A stretch of DNA of 64,000 nt from CBDDBH01 sp965225625 (GCA_965225625.1 CBDDBH010000028.1:186001-250000), one strand, 5' to 3'. Counted from the first letter of the stretch, positions 1-9,123 are shown. The notes: generated by a model not told the origin, from the sequence alone. Numbers and translations are program-made.

Positions 1-1
1 G

Positions 2-625
2 CTGGTGCAGCCAAGGACATTCCCTTCCGCGGACGCCACCGCCATGGCGTCTGGAGCCGATGATGTGCTCGGCGATGTCGTTGTCCATGAACGCCTTGGC
101 GACGCAGTCGATGATTGCGTGTTAGTTATTGGAACCAGCGCGCGACCTCGCAGCATTGCGTGGCCGGTTCTGACACCACGCGCCTGTGCGCTTAACATCG
201 CGCAGATCAGTGCTGGCGGTTTAGTCGCGGTTGTCTTTGGTCGCGAGCACTCGGGATTAAGCAACGAGGAGATCGATTTCTGCCATCAGGTTATCCAGAT
301 CCCGACCGCTGAGAATTTCAGCTCTTTGAACCTAGGCGCAGCCGTCCAGGTAGTCGCCTACGAGATCCGGCAGGCGTTTCTGGGCGACATTGGCATGCCA
401 GATGTCTTAGCCGCAGAACTTGCGAGCGCTGGACAAATGGGGGACTTGTTCGCACATCTTCAGCAAACCATGATTGAGGTCGGTTTCTTCGATCCTGAGA
501 AACCGCGACGCCTACAACGCCGAATAAAACGAATGTTTAATCGCGCGGCGCTGGATAAAAGCGAAGTTCAGATCCTCAGAGGTTTTCTCACAGCCGTGTG
601 CGATAAGCCAAAGCCGCGCAGCTGA
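2..625 (+). CDS. trmJ: TrmJ, tRNA 2'-O-methyltransferase (5' end outside window)
   Basis: SPOUT-class (SpoU) methyltransferase expected to 2'-O-methylate nucleotide 32 of tRNA with AdoMet. The frame is open to the window edge and enters inside the conserved segment FPSADATAMASGADDVL, so roughly 20-25 N-terminal residues lie upstream; a GTG at 5 is not a credible start. The trefoil-knot motifs are present: GTSARPRS, then VVFGREHSGLSNEEI, then IPTAENFSSLNLGAAVQV. A basic helical C-terminal extension (PRRLQRRIKRMFNRA) is typical of TrmJ rather than TrmL. It converges on purM with only two bases between the stop codons. Family assignment is firm; the exact substrate is by homology. Confidence 0.9.
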   Translation: MVQPRTFPSADATAMASGADDVLGDVVVHERLGDAVDDCVLVIGTSARPRSIAWPVLTPRACALNIAQISAGGLVAVVFGREHSGLSNEEIDFCHQVIQIPTAENFSSLNLGAAVQVVAYEIRQAFLGDIGMPDVLAAELASAGQMGDLFAHLQQTMIEVGFFDPEKPRRLQRRIKRMFNRAALDKSEVQILRGFLTAVCDKPKPRS

Positions 626-627
626 GC

Positions 628-1689
628 CTACAGTGCACCACTAAGCTCGATTGCTGGTCGCCCAGCATGGCGTTCCTCGATTGTTCCAATTGTCCAACAT
701 CGCTCTCCGCAGGCAGCCAGGATCCCGGATGCATCGGCAGCATGTTCCGCCGCTACGACAATGACCATGCCGATCCCGCAATTGAACGTACGCAACATTT
801 CATTGCGTTCGATATCGGCCGTCGTGAGGAGCCAGGTAAAGACCTCAGGAGTTTCCCAGGCGTTTGCATCGATTAAGGCGCAAGTGCCCGGCGGCAACAC
901 CCGTGGAACATTTTCGACTAAACCACCGCCTGTAATATGCGCAATGGCATGTACCGGCAGTGCATCGCACAGCGCCATAACGGACTTCACGTAGATTCGC
1001 GTGGGCGTCAATAACATCTCGCCAAGTCGGCCCTGGCCAATTTGCTGGTCCAAATTCGCCTGCGTATCTACCAGAATTTTGCGGATCAATGAATAGCCGT
1101 TGGCGTGCGGTCCGCTGGATGCTAGGCCCAAAACGAGGTCGCCTGGTTGTACCAGGTGGCCGTCTATCACCCTGTCTGCTTCAACTGCGCCAACACAAAA
1201 TCCGGCCAAGTCGTAATCGTTGCCCGCATACAATCCCGGCATCTCTGCGGTTTCTCCGCCCAGCAAAGCGGCACCCGCCTGTTTGCAACCTTCGGCAATC
1301 CCCGCGACGATTTGAACCGCCTGGTCGATATCCAATTGGCCGGTTGCGAGATAGTCGAGAAAAAATAATGGCTGTGCGCCTTGTACAACGACATCGTTGG
1401 CACACATTGCAACCAGATCGATGCCGATGGTGTCGTGTTTGTGCAGCGTATTGGCTAGTTTCAGTTTGGTGCCGACACCGTCAGCACCGGAGACCAAAAG
1501 CGGGCGTTTGAGGTTTAACTGCGTGAGATCGAAAAGTCCGCCAAACCCGCCAAGTCCGCTGACGACTCCGGGACGTTGGGTTGCAGCCGCCAGCGACTTG
1601 ATCGTCTGGACGAATGCATTGCCCCGATCAATGTCGACTCCGGCATCGCGATATCGTAGCGGCGTAGGAGCTTTACCCACGACGCGCAT
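628..1689 (-). CDS. purM: PurM, phosphoribosylformylglycinamidine cyclo-ligase (AIR synthetase)
   Basis: Catalyses ATP-dependent ring closure of FGAM to aminoimidazole ribotide, step 5 of purine synthesis, in the cytoplasm. The 353 residues match the family length. Visible motifs are GVDIDRGN near the start, VSGADGVGTKLKLA, a metal/ATP-binding stretch MCANDVVVQGAQPLFFLDY, GGETAEMPGLY and HITGGGLVENVPRVLP. It starts with ATG at 1689. In many gammaproteobacteria purN follows purM directly; here trmJ lies there instead, on the opposite strand. It is divergent from the DUF2066 gene, so the roughly 80 bp between them should hold both promoters. Confidence 0.97.
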   Translation of the reverse strand: MRVVGKAPTPLRYRDAGVDIDRGNAFVQTIKSLAAATQRPGVVSGLGGFGGLFDLTQLNLKRPLLVSGADGVGTKLKLANTLHKHDTIGIDLVAMCANDVVVQGAQPLFFLDYLATGQLDIDQAVQIVAGIAEGCKQAGAALLGGETAEMPGLYAGNDYDLAGFCVGAVEADRVIDGHLVQPGDLVLGLASSGPHANGYSLIRKILVDTQANLDQQIGQGRLGEMLLTPTRIYVKSVMALCDALPVHAIAHITGGGLVENVPRVLPPGTCALIDANAWETPEVFTWLLTTADIERNEMLRTFNCGIGMVIVVAAEHAADASGILAACGERCWTIGTIEERHAGRPAIELSGAL

Positions 1690-1771
1690 GGTATCGGCGG
1701 CTCACAGGTAGCGCAATCCGTAATTGCCCGTGCTTGACTTCGTCGCGCGCCTTCGCATAGCGTTCCCAAGC

Positions 1772-2821
1772 ATGTCTATGCACCGTGCGTTGGTATTTTT
1801 TTTCGTTTTGGCCGCGGGGGGCGCCCAGGCTGCAACCGTTGCTGGTCTTTACGAATCAGATGTCCCAATCGCCAGTCGCGCGGACGATGCGCGCGTTCGG
1901 GCTATGCGCTCAGCGCTAGGCGCCGTGCTTGTGAAACTTACCGGTGACGGCATGGCGGCGACCCGAGAAGCGCTTGCGCCGGTGCTGCGCAAGGCGCCGC
2001 AACTGATGCAACAGTATCAGTATCTGCGCCGCCCAGGCGATGCCAACACATCCGGCGATGCGCTAATGCTACGCGTACGCTTCGATCCAGACGCTTTAGA
2101 TGAAGCCCTACGTTACACAGGTTTCGTGGTTTGGGGTAAAGAGCGGCCACTGTTGCTGGTCTGGTTGGCCGTCCTCGATGCACCGACCGGCAGGTTCGTA
2201 AGTGCCGGCGACCTGTCCGATCGTTTTGCGCCAATGCTCACGGCCAGTGCGGCCCGGCGTGCCTTGCCGATTATCTTGCCTTTGTTGGATTTGGAAGACG
2301 CGGTTGCATTGACGATCGGCGATATTGGCTCCGGTGACCATGCGCGCATACTCGCCGCCTCGCAGCGTTACCGATCTCAGGCGGTTTTGGTTGGTATGCT
2401 GTCCATGCAAGGGCTGGATTTGTGGGAAGCTGATTGGCAATTGTTGCTCAATACCCAATCCGCGCAATGGTCCAGCGAAGGCAGCTTGGCGGAAATGGTG
2501 ATCGACGAAGGCATTAACCAGGCAGCGGACCAGTTGGCGCAGCGATTTGCGCAATACGGGATCGATTACCAGGAGACCGGCGTTCATGTCACTGTTCAGG
2601 GAGTCACGAGTGCGGCCCATTACGCCGCAGCGAAGCAATATCTGGATTCTCTTGATGCAATCAAAAGTGTCGCCGTGACGCGTGTAGATCCGGGGCAAGT
2701 CACCTTCCGGGTTGTTGCGCGAGGAGGCTTCGACGCCGTGGAGCAAACCATCGGGCTCGGGTCGACCCTGCAGCCTATACCGGGCCATTTCGACGGCCAC
2801 TATCGTTTGGTCGTTCCCTGA
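1772..2821 (+). CDS. DUF2066 family periplasmic protein
   Basis: A 349-residue protein of unknown function in the DUF2066 family, which usually sits between purM and perM in Gammaproteobacteria, as here. I chose ATG 1772 because it places a signal peptide (hydrophobic ALVFFFVLAAGGAQA) at the N-terminus, followed by the family's opening ATVAGLYESDVPIASRADDAR. A TTG at 1724 would add 16 residues before the signal peptide. The central part (LRVRFDPDALDEALRYTGFVVWGKERP) resembles the family consensus. The product is probably secreted. The stop codon is overlapped by the ATG of a ten-codon ORF that leads into perM. Confidence 0.8.
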   Translation: MSMHRALVFFFVLAAGGAQAATVAGLYESDVPIASRADDARVRAMRSALGAVLVKLTGDGMAATREALAPVLRKAPQLMQQYQYLRRPGDANTSGDALMLRVRFDPDALDEALRYTGFVVWGKERPLLLVWLAVLDAPTGRFVSAGDLSDRFAPMLTASAARRALPIILPLLDLEDAVALTIGDIGSGDHARILAASQRYRSQAVLVGMLSMQGLDLWEADWQLLLNTQSAQWSSEGSLAEMVIDEGINQAADQLAQRFAQYGIDYQETGVHVTVQGVTSAAHYAAAKQYLDSLDAIKSVAVTRVDPGQVTFRVVARGGFDAVEQTIGLGSTLQPIPGHFDGHYRLVVP

Positions 2822-2853
2822 TGCGCCGAAGACATTCTGGGCTCGCGCCGTGA
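2821..2853 (+). other. Ten-codon ORF bridging DUF2066 and perM
   Basis: An ATG at 2821 overlaps the DUF2066 stop (TGATG), encodes MRRRHSGLAP and terminates at a TGA that overlaps the proposed perM GTG start (GTGA, 2850-2853). This arrangement could carry ribosomes from one gene to the next, since perM has no obvious Shine-Dalgarno sequence. It may equally be chance in a 28-bp spacer. Confidence 0.25.
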
Positions 2854-3902
2854 CCGATTCTCAAAAGTGGCTGCTATTGCTGGTGTTGCTTACCGGCGGC
2901 GGGCTCGTTTATCTACTCGTGCCGGTGTTGACGCCGTTTCTGATTGCATCCCTGCTTGCCTACCTGGGCGATCCTCTCGTTGATCGTTTGGAGCTTCGTA
3001 AAATTTCGCGCACGGTTGCGGTCGTCATTGTATTTTCCGGCATGTTCTTTATCGGTTTGGCGTTGCTCTTGGTGCTGGTTCCTATCCTCGAGCGACAAAC
3101 CGTAATCCTAATCAATAAAATACCGGTCGCCGCCGAATGGCTGCATGGCTGGCTGATGGCCAAAGCGTTACCCGTCACAGGAATTACCGAGTTTAGCTTC
3201 GACGTAGATGCAATTCGCGGTGCCATCGCTGAGCGTTGGCAAGATGTTGGTGGTGCGTTGTCGCGCATTCTCTCCGGTATTTTTCAATCAGGCCAAATCG
3301 TGCTGGGCTGGCTGGCGTATTTGTTGCTCATTCCCGTGGTGACGTTTTACCTGTTACGCGACTGGGATATGCTGGTTTCGCGGGTACGTGGTCTATTGCC
3401 CAGGCGCTACGAACCAACCATCGTTGTTCTTGCACAGGAATGTGATGGCGTCCTGGCTGAGTTCATGCGCGGTCAGCTCGCAGTCATGGCTGCGCTTGCG
3501 CTGATATACGCCACCGGTTTATGGGTAGTGGGTTTGGAACTTGCGTTCCTAATCGGGCTAATTGCCGGGCTGGTCAGCTTTGTTCCCTATTTGGGGTTTG
3601 TGGTCGGTATCGTGATTGCCGGTTTCGCCGCAATCATGCAGTTTCAAGACATCGCCTATGTGCTGTATATCATCATCGTGTTCGGGATTGGTCAGGCGAT
3701 CGAGGGCATGGTTTTGTCACCGGTTCTGGTCGGCGATCGCATCGGCTTGCACCCGGTGGCGGTGATATTCGCGGTTATGGCGGGCGGCCAATTGTTCGGT
3801 TTTTTCGGAATTCTCATGGCATTACCGGTGGCGGCTGTAATCGTTGTGCTGTTGCGACATGTGCATGCTCAATACGTTGACAGTAATCTGTACACGCCAT
3901 AA
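2850..3902 (+). CDS. perM: PerM, AI-2E family membrane transporter
   Basis: Integral inner-membrane protein of the AI-2E exporter/PerM family; the true substrate of PerM members is unsettled. From the GTG at 2850 it is 350 residues, close to E. coli PerM. Upstream in-frame codons would extend into DUF2066. It has a hydrophobic pair at the N-terminus (KWLLLLVLLTGGGLVYLLV), a soluble loop near residues 90-160, and a cluster of membrane segments with family motifs (GLIAGLVSFVPYLG; GQAIEGMVLSPVLVG; LHPVAVIFAVMAGGQLFGF). It is in a probable DUF2066-perM-hda operon, 12 bp before hda. Confidence 0.9.
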   Translation: MTDSQKWLLLLVLLTGGGLVYLLVPVLTPFLIASLLAYLGDPLVDRLELRKISRTVAVVIVFSGMFFIGLALLLVLVPILERQTVILINKIPVAAEWLHGWLMAKALPVTGITEFSFDVDAIRGAIAERWQDVGGALSRILSGIFQSGQIVLGWLAYLLLIPVVTFYLLRDWDMLVSRVRGLLPRRYEPTIVVLAQECDGVLAEFMRGQLAVMAALALIYATGLWVVGLELAFLIGLIAGLVSFVPYLGFVVGIVIAGFAAIMQFQDIAYVLYIIIVFGIGQAIEGMVLSPVLVGDRIGLHPVAVIFAVMAGGQLFGFFGILMALPVAAVIVVLLRHVHAQYVDSNLYTP

Positions 3903-3914
3903 TCCGTAGCAACC

Positions 3915-4637
3915 GTGGCACGACAGGGCATGGGCGATAATTCCGGTCAACAAATGCCGCTGCTGTTCGGCGGCTATGTATATCGTCTTTCGGGGTTTGT
4001 CGCAGGGCCCAACCTCGAAGCGGTGCATGCCGTGTCGCAGCTGGTGACGAATCCGCCTGAAATGCCTGTGGTTTACGTCTGGGGCGCGGTCGGGAGCGGC
4101 AAAACGCACCTGTTGCAGGCAGCATGCGCCGAGGCAGGTGAGCGCTCGCTAACGGTCGCTTACCTGCCGCTACGTGAAGTCGCCAACGGCTTGTCTACCG
4201 GGATTTGCGAATCTCTTGAAACGCTCGAATTGATTGCGGTTGACGATGTTCACGCAGTTGCCGGCGAGGCGGAATGGGAACATGCACTGTTTTCGTTATT
4301 CAACCGCGTTCGCGAGGCAAACGGCAGGATCCTTATAAGTGCCGAGCACTCACCCAGAGAGCTGCGGCTCGATCTTGCTGATCTGCGTTCGCGACTGTCC
4401 TGGGGTGTAGTGCACCGGCTGGGTGATTTGACGGACAAACAAAAAATACTGGCCATGCGCACACACGCAAAAGCGCGGGGCATTGAACTTCCCGATGAAG
4501 TGGCCTGGTATCTGCTTGGACGCACACCGAGAAACCTCGGCAAACTGTGCGCACTGATTGAGCAGCTCGACATTGCATCGCTGGCAGAGCAACGCAAATT
4601 GACCATTCCTTTTGTCAAAGTCGTTTGCGAGCTCTAG
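3915..4637 (+). CDS. hda: Hda, DnaA-inactivating AAA+ protein
   Basis: Replication regulator that, bound to the DNA-loaded sliding clamp, stimulates hydrolysis of DnaA-bound ATP. The 240-residue product has an N-terminal clamp-binding-like motif QQMPLLF (about residues 12-18), a Walker A (GAVGSGKTH), a Walker B-like region (LIAVDDVHAV), sensor region SRLSWGVVHRL and the Hda-type C-terminus RKLTIPFVKVV. It starts at GTG 3915. Its TAG stop is the first three bases of a decayed copy of the repeat family described below. The position after perM and before wrbA/arsC is conserved in Pseudomonas-like genomes. Confidence 0.95.
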   Translation: MARQGMGDNSGQQMPLLFGGYVYRLSGFVAGPNLEAVHAVSQLVTNPPEMPVVYVWGAVGSGKTHLLQAACAEAGERSLTVAYLPLREVANGLSTGICESLETLELIAVDDVHAVAGEAEWEHALFSLFNRVREANGRILISAEHSPRELRLDLADLRSRLSWGVVHRLGDLTDKQKILAMRTHAKARGIELPDEVAWYLLGRTPRNLGKLCALIEQLDIASLAEQRKLTIPFVKVVCEL

Positions 4638-4892
4638 CCCGTAAAAATACAGTTTGTACTGCATCGCGTGGTGATCCTCTCGATCCTGGAGGGATCCCAG
4701 ATTGCGATCGAGGAGCAAGCCGGCGAAGGGTCGTCGTCGACCCGAAAACCGCTGTAGTGGTAACTCACCGAAGCTTTGCTACGGGTCGGCAGGCCTTCCG
4801 GTCTCTAATGCATAGCGTTCGCTGATAACTCTCGGGATGCACTGAGCGGTGGTCTACCGCGCCGACCCCCGCAGCATGCAATACGGAGCTTA
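4635..4892 (+). repeat. Decayed MITE-like element downstream of hda
   Basis: This gene-free stretch begins with TAGCCCG, shared with the hda stop codon. Bases 4645-4678 match 36807-36840, inside the element upstream of dapF, at about 30 of 34 positions. The right boundary (GCATGCAATACGGAGCTTA, ending at 4892) resembles a degenerate inverted terminal repeat. The length, about 258 bp, is close to the intact 261-bp copy at 28449. I infer an old, mutated family member. The right end is the weakest part of the call. Confidence 0.5.
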
Positions 4893-4899
4893 GCAAACG

Positions 4900-5499
4900 T
4901 TACGTGTGTGGCTGCAGCCTGACTGTCGTGTCGGCGAGGCGTCTTCCCAGGGCCAGGCAAAGTTCTCTTTCATCGTCGCTGAGCGGTTTATCGGCTCGGT
5001 GGCCGGCAGTGTGCGAGGCACCGTAGGGGGTGCCTCCGGATTGTGTGCGGCCCAATGCAGGCTCGCTGTAGGGTAGCCCCATGACCAGCATGCCATGGTG
5101 CAGCAATGGCAATAACATGGAAGTGAGCGTGGTTTCCTGACCGCCATGCAGCGTAGCGGTGGACGTGAATACGGTCGCGGGTTTTCCGACTAATTTTCCG
5201 CCCAGCCACAATTGCGCGGTGCTGTCGATAAAATACTTCAACGGGGCGGCCATGTTTCCAAATCGCGTGGGCGAGCCCATCGCCAGGCCGGCGCATTCGA
5301 CCAGATCCGTCAAAGTCGCATACGGCGGTCCTTCATCGGGGATGACATTCGCCGTGGCTTCGCTCACGGCAGAAACCGCTGGCACGGTTCGCATTCGGGC
5401 CTGGCAGTTCGGTACCTGACCTATTCCGCGGGCAACGCATTGCGCCATTTCGGCGACGTTACCGGTGCGGCTGTAGTAAAGGACCAGGATGTCGATCAT
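4900..5499 (-). CDS. wrbA: WrbA, NAD(P)H:quinone oxidoreductase
   Basis: Flavodoxin-fold FMN enzyme that reduces quinones by two electrons and so limits semiquinone-derived oxidative stress. The 199 residues match the family. FMN phosphate loop is YYSRTGNVAEMA near the N-terminus; other signatures are MGSPTRFGNMAAPLKYFID, FTSTATLHGGQETTL and GGTPYGASHTAG. It lies directly downstream of arsC on the minus strand (45 bp apart), an order shared with Pseudomonas. Confidence 0.95.
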   Translation of the reverse strand: MIDILVLYYSRTGNVAEMAQCVARGIGQVPNCQARMRTVPAVSAVSEATANVIPDEGPPYATLTDLVECAGLAMGSPTRFGNMAAPLKYFIDSTAQLWLGGKLVGKPATVFTSTATLHGGQETTLTSMLLPLLHHGMLVMGLPYSEPALGRTQSGGTPYGASHTAGHRADKPLSDDERELCLALGRRLADTTVRLQPHT

Positions 5500-5544
5500 G
5501 TGCAGTGGTTTAGATTGCGCTTAGTCGCGTTGAGCAGCCGGCGG

Positions 5545-5892
5545 TCAAAGTATATTTAGTACATTTTCCGGCGGGCGGCCCAATGCGGCTTTGCCGTTGG
5601 CAAGCACAATTGGACGTTCAATAAGAATTGGATTCTGGCTCATACTCTTGACTAAGTCTGCCTCGCTTAAATCCGCGCGGTGCAGGCCCAGTTCGGTATA
5701 AATCGCCTCCTTCTTGCGCATCAATGCGCGTGGTTCCAGTTCCAGTTTCCCAAGCAGCACTTTCAGTGTTTGCTCGTTCGGGGGAGTTTCAAGGTACTCG
5801 ATAATTTCTACATCGAGTTCTCTTTCACGCAATAACTCAAGTGTCTGTCGCGATTTGGAACAACGCGGATTGTGGTAAATGGTAACCGTCAT
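5545..5892 (-). CDS. arsC: ArsC, glutaredoxin-coupled arsenate reductase family
   Basis: Thioredoxin-fold enzyme of the ArsC/YffB-like family, reducing arsenate to arsenite with glutathione and glutaredoxin. I took the start at 5892 (MTVTIYHNPRCSKSRQTL), giving 115 residues; an upstream ATG at 5910 would add six. The catalytic Cys11 lies in the NPRCSKSRQ motif, and the arginine-containing segment SQNPILIERPIV is also present. No ars transporter or regulator is nearby, so this housekeeping copy, paired with wrbA, may act in general redox stress rather than in an arsenic-resistance operon. Confidence 0.92.
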   Translation of the reverse strand: MTVTIYHNPRCSKSRQTLELLRERELDVEIIEYLETPPNEQTLKVLLGKLELEPRALMRKKEAIYTELGLHRADLSEADLVKSMSQNPILIERPIVLANGKAALGRPPENVLNIL

Positions 5893-6039
5893 AATGAAAG
5901 CCTCCCGCACGCGACGAATGGTGTTGACACGCCAGCCGGCGCGAGTCGTAGCTGGCGCTAGCCCGGCCTGGTAGCGAAATACCGAGTGTGAATAGTATGT
6001 TACAGTCGCGCGCGTGAGTCATGTTTCGAGCGCCTGCGA

Positions 6040-7284
6040 TTGATTTCGGTATGGTTTGACAAGCTACCCTGGCCGGCGCGCTTCCCGGCGTATGTCTGGC
6101 AACAGTTTCTCGCGGATCGCTGTCCCCGCGCGGCGGCATCGCTCGCGTACACGACCTTGCTCTCACTGGTTCCTTTGCTGGCAATGCTCTTTGTGTTTTT
6201 GTCGGCCTTGCCGATTTTCCAAAGCCTGGGCTTGCAGAGCCAGATCGAAGATTTTCTGTTCAGCAATTTCGTCCCGGCGTTTGGGGCTACGATCCAGTCT
6301 CATCTACACGAGTTCCGGAATAAGGCCACGGGACTGGGCGCCGTCGGGTTTGGGGTATTGTTTATCACTGTGCTCATGCTGCTGGCGACGGTTGAGAGCG
6401 CGTTCAACGCGATCTGGCGGGCCCGCAGGAAACGCCGGCGCGTGTTGCAGCTGCTGACCTATTGGGCGCTGTTAACGCTCGGACCTTTGCTTATTGGCAC
6501 CGGGTTTGCCGTCAGTTCCTATCTTGTGTCTTTACCGTTGTTCACTGAAGTGGAATCGTCGCTAGCATTGCAAGGTAACTTCCTTGCAATAGTGCCTTTC
6601 CTACTCACTTTTCTCGCATTTTTGCTGGTTTATAAACTGATCCCGAACAGGCCGGTCCCGATTAGCCACGCGCTGGGCGGCAGTGCCTTCGCGAGTATTT
6701 TATTCGAGTTCGCCAAACGCGGATTCACTTACTACATCACCCATTTTCCAACACAAGAAGCGATCTACGGTGCCTTCGCCAGCATCCCGATTTTTTTGCT
6801 GTGGATATATTTATGCTGGGTTATCGTCTTACTCGGGGCAGAGATTACGCGCTCATTAACCACATTTCCGAACGAATCTCACAATCGCGCGATCCCGGCG
6901 TTAGACAGTGTTTTTGTCGATGCCTGCCGAATTATCGCGCGCCTTGTCGAGGCACAAAAATCGGGACGGTCGTGCAGTGAACGCGAACTGTTGAAGCTGG
7001 AACCCGCCGTTAAGCATAGCCGTCTCGATCATATTTTAGATTGCTTGGCTGATGCCAAATGGCTGGTGAGCACGGATAGTGGTAAATGGGTGTTGGCACG
7101 CAATGCGGAACAGGAAACCTTGCTCGGGCTCTACCGGATCGTCCCGGGACCGTTACCGGTGGTTGTGAGCAGTGAGCAGTTCTCAAAGGCGGACCAAGAC
7201 CTGCTGGTAAACCTCGCGGGCGCGACCGACGCCATTCGCGATCGACTGGGGTTGACCTTAGCCGAACTCAAACCGCGCAGTTGA
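6040..7284 (+). CDS. yihY: YihY/BrkB family inner-membrane protein
   Basis: Polytopic membrane protein once called RNase BN, a function now assigned elsewhere; its role remains unknown. It has 414 residues from a TTG start at 6040, the only reasonable initiator in this frame. Family signatures include CPRAAASLAYTTLLSLVPL, FNAIWRARRKRR, IPNRPVPISHALGG and AIYGAFASIPIFLLWIYLCW. About six membrane segments occupy residues 30-270. A soluble C-terminal extension of about 130 residues resembles a winged helix (LLKLEPAVKHSRLDHILDCL). It overlaps the convergent gene at 7268 by 17 bp. Confidence 0.9.
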   Translation: MISVWFDKLPWPARFPAYVWQQFLADRCPRAAASLAYTTLLSLVPLLAMLFVFLSALPIFQSLGLQSQIEDFLFSNFVPAFGATIQSHLHEFRNKATGLGAVGFGVLFITVLMLLATVESAFNAIWRARRKRRRVLQLLTYWALLTLGPLLIGTGFAVSSYLVSLPLFTEVESSLALQGNFLAIVPFLLTFLAFLLVYKLIPNRPVPISHALGGSAFASILFEFAKRGFTYYITHFPTQEAIYGAFASIPIFLLWIYLCWVIVLLGAEITRSLTTFPNESHNRAIPALDSVFVDACRIIARLVEAQKSGRSCSERELLKLEPAVKHSRLDHILDCLADAKWLVSTDSGKWVLARNAEQETLLGLYRIVPGPLPVVVSSEQFSKADQDLLVNLAGATDAIRDRLGLTLAELKPRS

Positions 7285-8833
7285 AGTGCTCGTACGAGAC
7301 CGTGGACTCGATCAGGTCTGTAATTTTTGCCCGAATGCGTCTGCCGTCGATCATTACCTCAATAGGTCGATCGACGGAGTGTAGGCCTCGTGGAGCAAGC
7401 AGAGCGAAGCTCGAATCAGTTGAGTCGCTAAGCAACAAGGCACGTCGAAATTGTGTTTCGCGATCGTTACCCTCCAGCGCACGTACTCCGCCGGGGCGTG
7501 CAGATTTGTTAAGTATCTGAATGCCGATCTTGTAGCCGCCGTCGCGTTGAATCATTAGCCACCGCACTGCGCCGGGTAGCCACTGCTGGTCCGTCTCATC
7601 TTTGACGGCGATTAGCTCTCCCACGCGCACGCCGTTGCGAGGCTTATCGTTTGTGTATACCGCATAACCACCCGGGCCCTGATTGGCCATGTGCCAGTTT
7701 TCATGCTCATAGTGCGCGGAAACTGGCGTCGCATTGGCGACCTCGTAGCTGCTATCGGTAACCTCATCTTCGATCGGAGTCGGTTCGTCAATTCCAAATT
7801 CTTGATTGCCATTGCAAAAGTAGTAAGCGACGTTAAGTCCACAGGCCGTATTGATGACGCCGCTGCTCTCTTTGCGTGGGAAAAAGCGTTTGGGAGGTAG
7901 GCCCCAGACTTTGTTCAGATGCGCGAGCACCGAGCGTGCGGTACTTACCGACAATTTCAGGGCCGACTGAACATTCCCCGTTTTGTTTAAATGTTCAAGG
8001 TGTTCCCGCACGTAACGCTGCAATGCGGTGCAATCAAAGAGTCGCGCGTGGCTGCTTGCTGTGCTGGCGTCGAATTTTCCGTAGGGAACAGGGCCCTCGG
8101 GTTTGCGCATATCGAATGCGAAGTAGCCGGCGGGGCTCTTGATTTGCCGGAAAGAACTCAGGCGCGTCTCAACAGACCACGCATAGAGTTGATCGTAGAT
8201 CTCCCAGATAGTTCCGTGAGGTAAATGATGTGGATCGGTCAGCGAGGTGGCCAGGACCTGAAGGTAGGCGTGGAGAATCGTGGACTTGCCTGGTGGATCG
8301 AGTTCGGGATTGGCAGCTTCTATCGTGGTTACATCCAGGCCTTCGGCTTGTAAATACAGATCGTGCAATTCGCGCCATACGTTATTGGGTGTCGGAGAAT
8401 ATTCATGAAAATTTAAAACCAGAACGTGAGCAAGTAGTTTTACGGCTAAAAAAATCTCATCGACGGGCGGTTTGGACTGCAGGAAGCGGGATTTTTTCGC
8501 CAGCGCATCGGCGATCGCCAGTTTGCAGCCCGCAGCGATCTCCAATGCTAACTGTTTCAGAGATTCAATCCACTGCTGTTTGGTGTCTACGCTCTGTATG
8601 CTGCTGGGCGCCTGAATTTTTACTTGCGAGTTCAGAAGATAGACATAAGGGCGCCAATACAAATGATTCAACTCCATCCGCGTGGATGGCTTGATGACTT
8701 GCGCATTCGTCGTTGCTACCGCGTGTCGAAGTATTTTGGTTGTACGCAGGAAATCCGCATACGGTAATGAATCCAACCAGTCTTCCAGATGAGCCGGTCG
8801 GATTGCGGTTTGACGATCGATATTGTTTTCCAT
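7268..8833 (-). CDS. FimW-like protein with possible C-terminal PilZ-like domain
   Basis: A 521-residue cytoplasmic protein without signal peptide or membrane segment. The N-terminal pattern (IRPAHLEDWLDSLPYADF, then alpha-helical segments with LYWRPYVYLL and EIYDQLYAWSVETRL) resembles the large cytoplasmic proteins related to Pseudomonas FimW. The C-terminal 120 residues (VRVGELIAVK, LPGAVRWLM, YKIGIQIL) look like a beta-rich PilZ-type fold, but the canonical RxxxR motif is not evident. If the resemblance holds, a cyclic-di-GMP or surface-attachment role is possible. I am unsure of the family. It ends inside yihY on the other strand. Confidence 0.55.
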   Translation of the reverse strand: MENNIDRQTAIRPAHLEDWLDSLPYADFLRTTKILRHAVATTNAQVIKPSTRMELNHLYWRPYVYLLNSQVKIQAPSSIQSVDTKQQWIESLKQLALEIAAGCKLAIADALAKKSRFLQSKPPVDEIFLAVKLLAHVLVLNFHEYSPTPNNVWRELHDLYLQAEGLDVTTIEAANPELDPPGKSTILHAYLQVLATSLTDPHHLPHGTIWEIYDQLYAWSVETRLSSFRQIKSPAGYFAFDMRKPEGPVPYGKFDASTASSHARLFDCTALQRYVREHLEHLNKTGNVQSALKLSVSTARSVLAHLNKVWGLPPKRFFPRKESSGVINTACGLNVAYYFCNGNQEFGIDEPTPIEDEVTDSSYEVANATPVSAHYEHENWHMANQGPGGYAVYTNDKPRNGVRVGELIAVKDETDQQWLPGAVRWLMIQRDGGYKIGIQILNKSARPGGVRALEGNDRETQFRRALLLSDSTDSSFALLAPRGLHSVDRPIEVMIDGRRIRAKITDLIESTVSYEHFNCAV

Positions 8834-9123
8834 GGGGTCGGGGTGACTATTGCCTCGTATATCGCAATTTAGATGTAGAGCACTTGCCGATGCAACAATC
8901 GGCTTGCGTCTACGGTTTCCTAGCCGTGGAAATTATCAGTCTCATTCGCTCGCATCCACCGGGATTTATGCCAATAAACCCCAGAAAATCAACATTAACC
9001 CGCGGTTCTGCACGATTGTATGAACCGCTGACAGGCGCCCATGCTCGCATCAATAGATGCGACATTCAGGCCCTGGCGACATTGTATATGTCCCGGGTTG
9101 CACGAACGCGCTAGCATCCGCTC
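8834..9123. other. 290-bp spacer without recognised gene
   Basis: This gap separates the divergent FimW-like gene and acyP and should contain both promoters. I see no RNA gene, repeat or convincing ORF in it. Confidence 0.4.

Noticed and set aside
4625..4825. 66-codon plus-strand ORF after hda
   Set aside because: It lies within the decayed repeat, has no homology-like sequence and no ribosome site.
5950..5985. TAGCCCGG upstream of arsC as another repeat end
   Set aside because: Only the first eight bases match; the ATATTGCA core is absent.
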